Below, in pieces: positions 1 through 8,164 of a stretch of 64,000 bases of DNA. The notes beneath the pieces were generated by a model. The model was not told where the DNA came from. It worked only from the letters and a program-made list of their open reading frames with translations, and made no database searches. This DNA is from Marinomonas ostreistagni (GTDB lineage: Bacteria; Pseudomonadota; Gammaproteobacteria; Pseudomonadales; Marinomonadaceae), in contig NZ_JAFEKF010000001.1 in NCBI RefSeq assembly GCF_016888445.1, forward strand, positions 372,001-436,000, in the 5' to 3' direction. Every line of letters begins with the position of its first letter. The first letter of the stretch is position 1. A program made the position numbers and the translations under genes.

Positions 1-1
1 G

Positions 2-1384
2 GGGATCGGGCCGATTAACGGTGTCGCGATTTTGTTGCCATTGGCTTACGCCATGGGTTTTCCACCTGAGTCGGCTTTGATTTTGCTGGCGGGTGTCTAT
101 TATGGCGCGGAATACGGCGGCCGTATTTCAAGTATCTTGCTTAACGTCCCTGGTGACGCTGGTGCGATCATGACCACCTTAGATGGTTATCCGATGGCGC
201 AAAAGGGCGAGGGCGGCCGAGCGCTTGCCTTATCCGCGGTGTCGTCCTTTTTCGGTAGCATGGGCGCGCTGATTTTAATCGTGCTATTTGCGCCGCTACT
301 CAGCGACCTTGCGGTGAAATTTGGCCCGAGTGAATTCGTTTGGTTAATGACCTTTGCTTTCACGTGTCTTGCCACGATGGTTGGCAGTCGTCCTCTAAAA
401 ACCACCATTGGCGTAGTGATTGGCTTGCTGTTAGCGACCGTGGGTATCGACCCAGGCACTGGCGTTTTACGCTACACCATGGACATTCCGAACTTCTTCG
501 ACGGCGTAGATTTCTTGGTCGTCGTGATCGGTATGTTTGCCATCAGTGAAGTCTTAGTGCTACTTGAAAGCTGGTTGCGTAACGATATGAAGATGACACC
601 CGTGGGCAAAAGCTTTATCTCAATGAGCGATATCGTTGCGGTTAAATGGGTGGTGCTGCGCTCGACCTTGATCGGCTTCATCATCGGGGTATTGCCAGGC
701 ACCGGCGCTTCGATTGGTAGTGCAGTAGCCTACGGAACAGAGAAACGCTTTGCAGAAGGCAAAGACGACCAGTTTGGTAAAGGTGATATCCGCGGTCTTG
801 CAGCACCAGAAGCAGCTAACAATGCTTCTGCTGCAGGCTCAATGTTACCCATGCTGACACTCGGTATTCCCGGCAGCGGCACGACTGCGATCTTGTTGGG
901 CGCACTGTTGATGTTTAACATCACGCCCGGTCCGTTGCTATTTGAACAACAGCCACAGATCGCGTGGGGTCTGATCGCTTCGATGTTTGTCGGTAACCTT
1001 GCTCTGTTGGTGATGAACTTACCGTTGATCGGCATGTTCGTTCGTTTGTTATCGATTAAGCAATCTTACTTAGTGCCTATCATCGTGATGCTAACGTTTA
1101 TCGGTATCTACTCGATCCATGGCGACAGCTTTGATCTGTACTTCATGGTGGTATTGGGCGTGTTTGCTTTTATCTTGAGAAAGTTAGGCTTCTCACTAGC
1201 ACCTGTGATCTTAGGCTTGGTATTGGGCGCGGTACTGGAGCAAAACCTACGCCGTGCGCTCTCAATCAGTGGTGGTGACTGGGGGATTCTGTTTAACGGC
1301 CCGATCACCATTACTTTAGCGGTCGCAACCCTGATCGCCATGGTAGCACCGTTTATTTTGAAGCGACTCAAAAAAGCGAAATAA
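2..1384 (+). CDS. tctA: Tripartite tricarboxylate transporter permease, large subunit TctA (5' end cut off)
   Basis: This is the large membrane subunit of a TTT-family transporter, which with TctB and a periplasmic TctC binding protein imports citrate-like carboxylates using an ion gradient. The frame is open from base 2, so the gene starts before the window; about 460 residues are visible, against roughly 500 for the family. Family marks are the early 'NVPGDAGAIMTTLDGYP' segment, its inverted-repeat counterpart 'LPGTGASIGSAVAYG', then 'PEAANNASAAGSMLP' and 'LGIPGSGTTAILLGAL'. The rest is a chain of about ten hydrophobic segments ending in a Lys-rich cytoplasmic tail. tctB and tctC would be expected just upstream, outside the window. 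The substrate cannot be read from the permease. Confidence 0.93.
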   Translation, partial: GIGPINGVAILLPLAYAMGFPPESALILLAGVYYGAEYGGRISSILLNVPGDAGAIMTTLDGYPMAQKGEGGRALALSAVSSFFGSMGALILIVLFAPLLSDLAVKFGPSEFVWLMTFAFTCLATMVGSRPLKTTIGVVIGLLLATVGIDPGTGVLRYTMDIPNFFDGVDFLVVVIGMFAISEVLVLLESWLRNDMKMTPVGKSFISMSDIVAVKWVVLRSTLIGFIIGVLPGTGASIGSAVAYGTEKRFAEGKDDQFGKGDIRGLAAPEAANNASAAGSMLPMLTLGIPGSGTTAILLGALLMFNITPGPLLFEQQPQIAWGLIASMFVGNLALLVMNLPLIGMFVRLLSIKQSYLVPIIVMLTFIGIYSIHGDSFDLYFMVVLGVFAFILRKLGFSLAPVILGLVLGAVLEQNLRRALSISGGDWGILFNGPITITLAVATLIAMVAPFILKRLKKAK

Positions 1385-1411
1385 CCATCATTGCGAAGCA
1401 ATACTTCACCA

Positions 1412-1437
1412 AAAGCCACTCCTAGAGTGGCTTTTTT
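1412..1437. terminator. Bidirectional terminator between tctA and the tautomerase gene
   Basis: Ten-base-pair stem (AAAGCCACTC / GAGTGGCTTT) with a three-base loop, followed by a T run on the plus strand and preceded by an A run that serves the minus strand. It lies between two convergent genes. Confidence 0.9.
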
Positions 1438-1460
1438 GTAACTGAAATTAATGAGAAAAC

Positions 1461-1850
1461 CTATAGGTCGCCAGTGATAAACTCTGCTTTACCTTGCCCA
1501 AACGACCAATCGGAATCGCTGTTTTCCACCAGTGAAATCATCAAGTCATCTTTGGCGAGGCCGCATTGCTCATGCAGCTTATCCGACATCATCTGATACA
1601 GCTTAAGCTTCTGCTCCTGCGAGCGGGGGCGCGATACCACGCTCAGCAACACCACATCATTGCTGCGCTCATAGCCAAGCCCAGTATCCTGCAAAATCAA
1701 CTCGCCTTGTTTATGCTGCGTCACTGCCTGATAACGATCACGGTAAGGCACACCAAACGCCTCCACCATCGCATCGTGAGCGGTGTCGAGTAACTGTTGT
1801 AACTGCTCTGGTGAGCGACCTTCGATCAAATGAAACTGCATTAATGGCAT
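1461..1850 (-). CDS. Tautomerase family protein (4-OT/MIF superfamily, Tautomerase_2 type)
   Basis: A 129-residue protein of the tautomerase superfamily. The start 'MPLMQF' places a proline directly after the initiator methionine; in this superfamily that proline becomes the N-terminal catalytic base once Met is removed, which supports this start. The rest ('EGRSPEQ', then a helix with repeated Gln/Leu, and 'NDVVLLSV' before a second helix) fits the two beta-alpha-beta units of the fold. Length fits the long single-chain Tautomerase_2 group rather than the ~60-residue 4-OT group. It is transcribed alone, convergent with tctA. Substrate unknown; members are annotated only as putative tautomerases or dehalogenase relatives. 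Confidence 0.8.
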   Translation of the reverse strand: MPLMQFHLIEGRSPEQLQQLLDTAHDAMVEAFGVPYRDRYQAVTQHKQGELILQDTGLGYERSNDVVLLSVVSRPRSQEQKLKLYQMMSDKLHEQCGLAKDDLMISLVENSDSDWSFGQGKAEFITGDL

Positions 1851-1989
1851 GGGGGAGTCCTTTTTTGTTAAGTGGTTGATAGCACTCTAAAGTATCCGTT
1901 AAAAGGGCAAAAGAAATTTTTGGACATGCCCAACAATAGGGCGCATCTGCTTGAGGCGTATGGTAAATTACAGGTTAAATTTAACAGAC

Positions 1990-2760
1990 ATGACAAGTGT
2001 TTCTTTGGTTTATAAAATATCCACATCCGTTTTAAAAGATCATTTTACTCAAGACACGTTAGGTGATATCGAGAGAGATAAGTGGCTTGAAATTGATGTA
2101 TCTAATCCAGACCATCAAGCCTTATTAATTGCTCATGATGTAGAGGTCCCATTTATCGATGAGCATGGTCGGTTTCTCACGCATTCCGATCTCTCAAGCA
2201 GTACAACTCCACTGACCTTCTTCCAAGTATCAAGTACTGTATTTACAGCGTCTGCTTTAAGGGCTGCGTTTGAGCTTAGCTTGATCACCTCAAGACTGGA
2301 CGATGAGGCTAAAGCTCAAGGTGCTAGCCTGGGCGCTGATTCATCTAAAGACGATTATTTGCAGTTCTCGAACACTGTTTGCGAGTGGGGAAGAGGGTTA
2401 CGTGTTTGGGCTAACCTGAAACGACATCATGGTTCGAATTTATCAAATGTATTAAAAGTATGGCTTTCATTAGTTGAGGCTTTAAATGATGAGCAAGCCA
2501 TATATCATGGGGCATCTATTAAAGGTTTGGGCGTATCATTTGCTAGCAAACACCTTAGGTTCTTAGACCCCGAGCGATTTGTGGTGCTCGATGATGTCTT
2601 TTGTCAGGGACTGGGGATAGCCCTAAACCCAAAAGGCTATGTTTTATTTTTAAGTATGCTTAGACAATTACAACAGCAACTCAATTTAGAGCTGACTTTA
2701 GGTGATTTAGAACAAGGCCTCTTTTACTTAGTCAGGCAGCAAGTAAGGCTCAAAGCTTAA
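1990..2760 (+). CDS. Uncharacterised protein, possible helix-hairpin-helix DNA-repair-like domain
   Basis: About 256 residues from the ATG at 1990; in-frame TTG 1951 and ATG 1960 are alternatives and no start has a strong ribosome site. I do not recognise a named family. The C-terminal half has 'WGRGLRVWANLKRH' and then 'GLGVSFASKHLRFLDP' followed by 'FVVLDDVF'. That pattern (Gly-rich hairpin, Ala-Ser-Lys helix, then an Asp-bearing strand) reminds me of HhH DNA-glycosylase-like proteins found near restriction systems. This is a resemblance by eye only. The gene ends 55 bases before hsdM on the same strand and shares the A/T-rich character of the island, so it may be an accessory defence gene or an island-border gene. 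Confidence 0.5.
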   Translation: MTSVSLVYKISTSVLKDHFTQDTLGDIERDKWLEIDVSNPDHQALLIAHDVEVPFIDEHGRFLTHSDLSSSTTPLTFFQVSSTVFTASALRAAFELSLITSRLDDEAKAQGASLGADSSKDDYLQFSNTVCEWGRGLRVWANLKRHHGSNLSNVLKVWLSLVEALNDEQAIYHGASIKGLGVSFASKHLRFLDPERFVVLDDVFCQGLGIALNPKGYVLFLSMLRQLQQQLNLELTLGDLEQGLFYLVRQQVRLKA

Positions 2761-2815
2761 GCCTTACTGAACAAAATACATATTAGAAAATTTACTTATA
2801 TTCTGGAAATCACTC

Positions 2816-5245
2816 ATGGATCATAGTGTACATAACAAGCTTATCTCTTTTATTTGGAACATCGCAGACGACTGTTTACGTGATGTCTATGTACGCGGTA
2901 AGTATCGTGATGTAATCCTGCCAATGGTGGTGTTGCGCCGTCTGGATACCTTGTTAGAGCCCTCAAAAGAAGCGGTACTTGAAGAGGTAAGGTTCCAACA
3001 GGAAGAAATGCAAGCAACGGAGCTAGACGATGCGCCATTAAAAGAGGCGAGTGGTTATGTATTCTACAACACCTCCAAGTGGACATTGAAATCGCTTTTC
3101 AACACAGCCACAAACAACCAACAAATTCTGTTAGCTAACTTTGAGGAATATCTGCTGGGATTCAGCGATAACGTTAAAGAGATTATCGAGTGCTTCAACC
3201 TTAAAGCGCAGATTCGTCATATGGCTTCCAAACAAGTGTTGTTGGACGTAGTTGAGAAGTTTATTTCTCCTAAGATCAACCTAACCCCTGAACCTGCGTT
3301 TGATCCTGATGGGTACGCACTTCCTCCGCTAACGAATCTTGGTATGGGTTATGTGTTCGAGGAACTGATTCGTAAGTTCAACGAAGAAAACAACGAAGAA
3401 GCCGGTGAGCACTTTACACCTCGTGAAGTTATCGAATTGATGACGCACCTGGTATTTGATCCGGTAAAAGACCAACTACCACTGACGATGACGGTATACG
3501 ACCCTGCCTGTGGTAGCGGTGGTATGTTGACCGAATCGCAAAAATTCATCGATGAGAAATACCCAAGCCTTGGTGATAATCGTGATATCTACCTTTACGG
3601 TAAAGAGATCAACGATGAAACCTACGCTATCTGTAAATCAGATATGATGATCAAGGGGAATAACCCTGAAAACATCAAGGTAGGTTCAACGCTATCAACA
3701 GATGATTTCGCAGCAACACGCTTTGACTTCATGCTTTCTAACCCGCCATACGGTAAGAGCTGGTCATCAGAGCAGAAGTTCATCAAAGAAGATGGGGATG
3801 TCATCGATCCTCGCTTCAAGGTGAACTTAAAAGATTACTGGGGCAATGTTGAAACCCTAGACGCAACTCCACGTTCCAGTGATGGCCAATTGCTGTTCCT
3901 AATGGAAATGGTCAGCAAGATGAAAGATACCGCAGTGAGTCCTATGGGAAGCCGTATTGCATCGGTTCACAATGGTTCGTCCCTGTTTACCGGTGATGCC
4001 GGCAGTGGTGAAAGTAATATTCGTCGTTACATCATTGAAAACGATATGTTGGACACGATTGTTCAACTACCGAACAACCTTTTCTACAACACTGGTATCA
4101 CCACCTATATTTGGCTGCTAAGTAATAACAAACCAGCCTCACGAAAAGGCCAAGTACAGCTAATCGATGCAAGTTTGCTTTATCGTAAACTGCGTAAGAA
4201 CTTGGGTAATAAAAACTGTGAATTCTCTCCAGAAGATATTACAGAGATCACCGAAACCCACTTATCATTCTTAGAAGTCGAGCGTAAACTAGACTCTAAT
4301 GCTCCAGAAGGCATGGGCGATCCGATTGGTATTGCGAGTAAGCTGTTTGCGAATGAAGACTTTGGCTACCACAAGGTCACCGTAGAGCGTCCTGATCGAC
4401 GTAAGGCTAAGTTCACAGCAGAGGCCGTAGAAACGTTGCGCTTTGATAAAGGTTTGAGTGAAGTAATGTCTTACCTTTATTCAGAATATGGCGATGCGGT
4501 TTACGACAAGACAGGCCACGGTAGTGACCAAAAGAAAAGCTTCTTAAAATCCATCGACAAAGACATCGCTCAATGGTGCGATGACAATGATATTAGCTTA
4601 AATGCGAAGAATAAGGCTAAGCTTCTGGATGTGAAAACGTGGCTAGCGTTTAAAAACGTCTTGGAAACGGCACAAATGCTGATGGCTGAAATCGGTCAGG
4701 AAGAGTTTGACGATTTCAATGCATTTAAAGTGTTAGTGGATAAAACACTAAAAGCTCAAGGTATCAAACTGTCTGCACCTGAGAAGAAGCTAATTCTTAA
4801 TTCTGTCAGCTGGTATGACGAGTCTGCGGTTAAGGTAATCAAGCAAGTCGTTAAACTTAAGCAAGACAAGTTACAGGGCTTGCTAGAGCGCTACGACTGC
4901 CAAGAATCAGACCTACCACACTTCGGTTTCTATCCTGGTGCTAAAGCAGATGAGTATATTACTTATGAGCCTAATTCGGACCTGCGTGATAGCGAATCCA
5001 TCCCTCTAAAAGACAGTATTTATCAGTACTTCTTAGATGAAGTGAAACCTCATGTGGAAGAAGCTTGGCTTAACTTCGATAGCATTAAGATCGGCTATGA
5101 AATCAGCTTTAATAAGTACTTCTATCGCCATAAACCACTGCGCTCATTAGATGCTGTGGCAAAAGACATCATCGATCTTGAACAAAAAGCCGAAGGCCTG
5201 ATTGCCCAGATTTTGGGTGTATCAATTGAAAAGGTTCAGGGGTAA
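2816..5245 (+). CDS. hsdM: Type I restriction-modification system, modification subunit HsdM
   Basis: N6-adenine methyltransferase subunit of a Type I system. With HsdS it methylates the target; with HsdR added it forms the restriction complex. Residues 1-160 are the helical HsdM N-terminal domain. Around 228-237 is the AdoMet motif 'DPACGSGGM' and at 309-312 the catalytic 'NPPY', the order of the gamma amino-methyltransferases. At 809 residues it is longer than the ~500 of classical HsdM; the extra C-terminal region (from about 510) is charged and helical and probably packs on HsdS and HsdR. The last bases carry the ribosome site of hsdS, so the two are translated together. All catalytic motifs are intact. 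Confidence 0.95.
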   Translation: MDHSVHNKLISFIWNIADDCLRDVYVRGKYRDVILPMVVLRRLDTLLEPSKEAVLEEVRFQQEEMQATELDDAPLKEASGYVFYNTSKWTLKSLFNTATNNQQILLANFEEYLLGFSDNVKEIIECFNLKAQIRHMASKQVLLDVVEKFISPKINLTPEPAFDPDGYALPPLTNLGMGYVFEELIRKFNEENNEEAGEHFTPREVIELMTHLVFDPVKDQLPLTMTVYDPACGSGGMLTESQKFIDEKYPSLGDNRDIYLYGKEINDETYAICKSDMMIKGNNPENIKVGSTLSTDDFAATRFDFMLSNPPYGKSWSSEQKFIKEDGDVIDPRFKVNLKDYWGNVETLDATPRSSDGQLLFLMEMVSKMKDTAVSPMGSRIASVHNGSSLFTGDAGSGESNIRRYIIENDMLDTIVQLPNNLFYNTGITTYIWLLSNNKPASRKGQVQLIDASLLYRKLRKNLGNKNCEFSPEDITEITETHLSFLEVERKLDSNAPEGMGDPIGIASKLFANEDFGYHKVTVERPDRRKAKFTAEAVETLRFDKGLSEVMSYLYSEYGDAVYDKTGHGSDQKKSFLKSIDKDIAQWCDDNDISLNAKNKAKLLDVKTWLAFKNVLETAQMLMAEIGQEEFDDFNAFKVLVDKTLKAQGIKLSAPEKKLILNSVSWYDESAVKVIKQVVKLKQDKLQGLLERYDCQESDLPHFGFYPGAKADEYITYEPNSDLRDSESIPLKDSIYQYFLDEVKPHVEEAWLNFDSIKIGYEISFNKYFYRHKPLRSLDAVAKDIIDLEQKAEGLIAQILGVSIEKVQG

Positions 5246-5252
5246 ATACTTT

Positions 5253-6590
5253 ATGTTGACTAGTTCTGAATCATCTTCATATGAATCATATAAAGTGACA
5301 GGTATTTCATGGTTGCAGTCTATCCCTGTAAGCTGGGAACTAAAGCGCTTTAAGTTTCTTATAAGTGAAGTTAATGAAAGAAGTGAAAATGGTGAAGATT
5401 GCCTTCTTTCTGTATCTCAATACACTGGCGTGACAAGAAAATCAGACAAAATTAATGATGGTGATTTATTAACAAATGCTGAATCTCTTGAAGGTTACAA
5501 AAGGGTTAAGAAGGGGGATTTAGTTAGTAACATAATGCTGGCTTGGAACGGCAGTTTAGGTGTTTCTCCCTTTGATGGAATCACGAGTCCTGCTTACGGT
5601 ATTTATAGATTTGGAAGTGAATGCATTGATCGCTTTTATCACTATCTCTTAAGAACAGAGCTTTACAAGGCAGAATTTAAAAGAAGATCCACCGGCGTTA
5701 TAGAAAGTCGACTAAGACTTTATACGGATGACTTTTTTGACATTGTCGGAATAGTGCCTCCGATTAATGAACAAACTTTAATCGCCAATTTTCTCGACAA
5801 GAAAACAGCTCAAATTGACGAAGCTATCGCCATAAAAGAGCAGCAAATTAGTCTGCTGAAAGAGCGTAAGCAGATCATCATCCAACAGGCCGTAACCCAA
5901 GGACTTGATCCGAATATGCCGATGAAAGATTCCGGTGTGGATTGGATTGGCAAGATTCCAGAGCATTGGAATGTAATGCGATTGAAGATGGGAACCAGAA
6001 AAATTACTGATGGTGCTCATATCTCACCAGATTTAAGTGAAGAAAAGCATCCATTCGTTTCAACAGTTAATGTTGATGAACATGGCAATATTGATTTAAA
6101 AAACTGTATATATACATCACAGTCTTGTTATAAATATCTTGTAAAAACTGGTTGTTCGCCTATTAAAGGAGATATTTTATTTAGTAAGGATGGGACCGTT
6201 GGTCGTACTGCGATTGTTGATTTTGAAGACAGTTTTGTTATTGCTTCTTCACTTGTGATTGTTCGCGCGAAGAAGGAGGTTTTTGATTTAGAGTATTTGA
6301 ATTTTCTTCTTAGATCCGAGCATATAAAGCAGCAAACTGATGCTGTGTTAAGTGGTTCAGCATTAAGAAGAATTTCCTTGTTGAAAATATCTAATCTGCT
6401 TTTGTTTAGAATTCCTATCGATGAGCAAATAAAAATAAATAAATACTGTTATGGAATTGAGTTAGAGGTGAAAGAAGCGGTTGATATACAAAATAAACAA
6501 ATCGAAAAGCTAAAAGAATATAAAACTACTCTTATCAATAGTGCTGTGACTGGAAAGATTAAGATCACACCAGAGATGATCGATGAGTAG
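5253..6590 (+). CDS. hsdS: Type I restriction-modification system, specificity subunit HsdS
   Basis: DNA-recognition subunit setting the bipartite target. The classic internal repeat is visible: an N-terminal 'GISWLQSIPVSWELKRFK' element is echoed mid-protein by 'DSGVDWIGKIPEHWNV', each opening a target recognition domain, and each TRD ends in a coiled-coil spacer ('KERKQIIIQQAVTQGL' and 'KLKEYKTTLINSAVTGKI'). I chose ATG 5253, with AGGGGT about nine bases before it; a longer frame from 5202 would overlap hsdM. The TRDs (about 5270-5790 and 6000-6440) are strikingly A/T-rich compared with hsdM, typical of exchangeable HsdS domains. About 445 residues, full length. Confidence 0.93.
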   Translation: MLTSSESSSYESYKVTGISWLQSIPVSWELKRFKFLISEVNERSENGEDCLLSVSQYTGVTRKSDKINDGDLLTNAESLEGYKRVKKGDLVSNIMLAWNGSLGVSPFDGITSPAYGIYRFGSECIDRFYHYLLRTELYKAEFKRRSTGVIESRLRLYTDDFFDIVGIVPPINEQTLIANFLDKKTAQIDEAIAIKEQQISLLKERKQIIIQQAVTQGLDPNMPMKDSGVDWIGKIPEHWNVMRLKMGTRKITDGAHISPDLSEEKHPFVSTVNVDEHGNIDLKNCIYTSQSCYKYLVKTGCSPIKGDILFSKDGTVGRTAIVDFEDSFVIASSLVIVRAKKEVFDLEYLNFLLRSEHIKQQTDAVLSGSALRRISLLKISNLLLFRIPIDEQIKINKYCYGIELEVKEAVDIQNKQIEKLKEYKTTLINSAVTGKIKITPEMIDE

Positions 6591-6709
6591 GACGCTACTT
6601 AAGTATTCAAGTTAGTTGAAAACACTAATTTTTATTTGGCTGTGTTTTTGTTGAGTGTTTAGGCAGTGGCTACTTTAAGTAACCACTGCCAAGGAAAGGG
6701 AGTAAAGGG

Positions 6710-8164
6710 ATGTCAGTTCAAGTCGCGACCTGTAACGCAGAGCAGCTGATTTCAAAGTGTTTGACTAATGATAGTGCTTCGAGCATCGAGCCGATCGTTA
6801 GCAGTATTGGTAATGAGATCATCGGGGCGTTATCGATCCCCGAGTATCAGCGTCCTTATTGTTGGACAGAATCACAAATCAAGCGCCTGTTGAATGACTT
6901 GAGTGTGCATCGTAGAGAGCTCCTAAATAAGCCAGATGACCAGCAGTGTGATTTCTACTTAGGTAGCATCATTCTTCATCAGAAAGATGAAGTATTGAAT
7001 ATCATCGATGGCCAGCAGCGCCTGACGACCTTGATATTGGTCGCTTATGTATTGGAACTGTATCAAGATCTATCATTACGCTTTGAATCACCGGAAAGCC
7101 AGCAGCAAATTAAGCATAACCTGAAATGGCTTATGAAGAATGCAGCCCTTCTTCAGGGGGTAGAGCTTTCAAAGATCAATCTAAGTCTAGTTGTCACGGA
7201 CTCAGAAGATGAGGCGTATAACTTTTTTGAGACTCAAAACACCGGTGGAGTGCGCTTAAAAGGCCCCGATATCATTAAAGCTCATCATTTAAGGGCTGTT
7301 GATGAAAACGATAAAACCGCTGTCAATCGCTTCGCTCTGCTTTGGGAGTCTTTAGGTAATCTTACTCCAGTAGTTGATACGGTCTTGCGCGGTCGGTATT
7401 GGCAAAATCTAAGATTCCGCCAATACCCGCTGCATAATCAAGCCAATAAAATTCGACAAACGATTGTATCTGAGTTGGCTGATGCGACAGGTAAGGGAGA
7501 TGACATTGCTTATGGTCGTATTGCTCGAACGATCTCTGATTACGGCGGTGAAAGCTTGGTGCAGTCTCAAGTGGGTTACGAGCTACGCCAGCCGCTTAAT
7601 AGTGGCGTGAATACCATCCACTATCTGCGTTACTTTGAATCCCTTCGCAAGCGTTACTTAAAAATAGATAAAGACCGAGCAGCAGCGGACCTAAATGCCT
7701 ATGAGCATTTTTACAGAGAGCTGATCTGCCAACTAGACGGATGCGATTATCTAAAGCAGCTATATGACGCCTGTTTGCTAACCTATATCAGTCAGTTTGG
7801 CGATAAGCAGCTATTGATCGCTGCTCAAAAGCTATTCCGAGTCGTTTACTCCCGTCGAGTTAAAAACCCTACCGCTGTTAAAGAAAATTCTGTTCCTAGT
7901 TTTGTTCAAGAAACTCCAATTTTGGATTGGATTGCGCTGAGTTATACCACTCAAGAGCTATTTGAAAAGTTAGATAGCTTCGAGCTTAAAGTAGACCCTA
8001 ATGGACTAGCTGCGGATGACACGAACGGCGTGAAGAAACGCTTTGTGAAAGCGGTAAACAGATACTTCACACTCAATATCCAGGAAGCTGATTTCGCAAG
8101 TGACTTTGGTGAAAAGCTCAGTCTTCACCTGCTTCAACTAGGAGCTGATGCTGATCATGCCTAA
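6710..8164 (+). CDS. DUF262 protein (GmrS-like half, no HNH domain)
   Basis: 484 residues. The N-terminal DUF262 (ParB-like nucleotide-binding) domain is recognised by 'IPEYQRPYCW' at 43-52 and 'IDGQQRLTTL' at 99-108, the motifs of the nucleotide-using part of GmrSD Type IV restriction enzymes. Further on 'FFETQNTGGVRLKGPDIIKAHHL' region fits the same domain (the usual N-T-x-G-x-x-L helix). Unlike its neighbour it lacks a recognisable C-terminal DUF1524/HNH motif, so by itself it is probably not a nuclease. It follows hsdS after 119 bases, has a good ribosome site (GGGAG before ATG 6710), and its end overlaps the next gene. Probably the partner of that gene. Confidence 0.85.
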   Translation: MSVQVATCNAEQLISKCLTNDSASSIEPIVSSIGNEIIGALSIPEYQRPYCWTESQIKRLLNDLSVHRRELLNKPDDQQCDFYLGSIILHQKDEVLNIIDGQQRLTTLILVAYVLELYQDLSLRFESPESQQQIKHNLKWLMKNAALLQGVELSKINLSLVVTDSEDEAYNFFETQNTGGVRLKGPDIIKAHHLRAVDENDKTAVNRFALLWESLGNLTPVVDTVLRGRYWQNLRFRQYPLHNQANKIRQTIVSELADATGKGDDIAYGRIARTISDYGGESLVQSQVGYELRQPLNSGVNTIHYLRYFESLRKRYLKIDKDRAAADLNAYEHFYRELICQLDGCDYLKQLYDACLLTYISQFGDKQLLIAAQKLFRVVYSRRVKNPTAVKENSVPSFVQETPILDWIALSYTTQELFEKLDSFELKVDPNGLAADDTNGVKKRFVKAVNRYFTLNIQEADFASDFGEKLSLHLLQLGADADHA

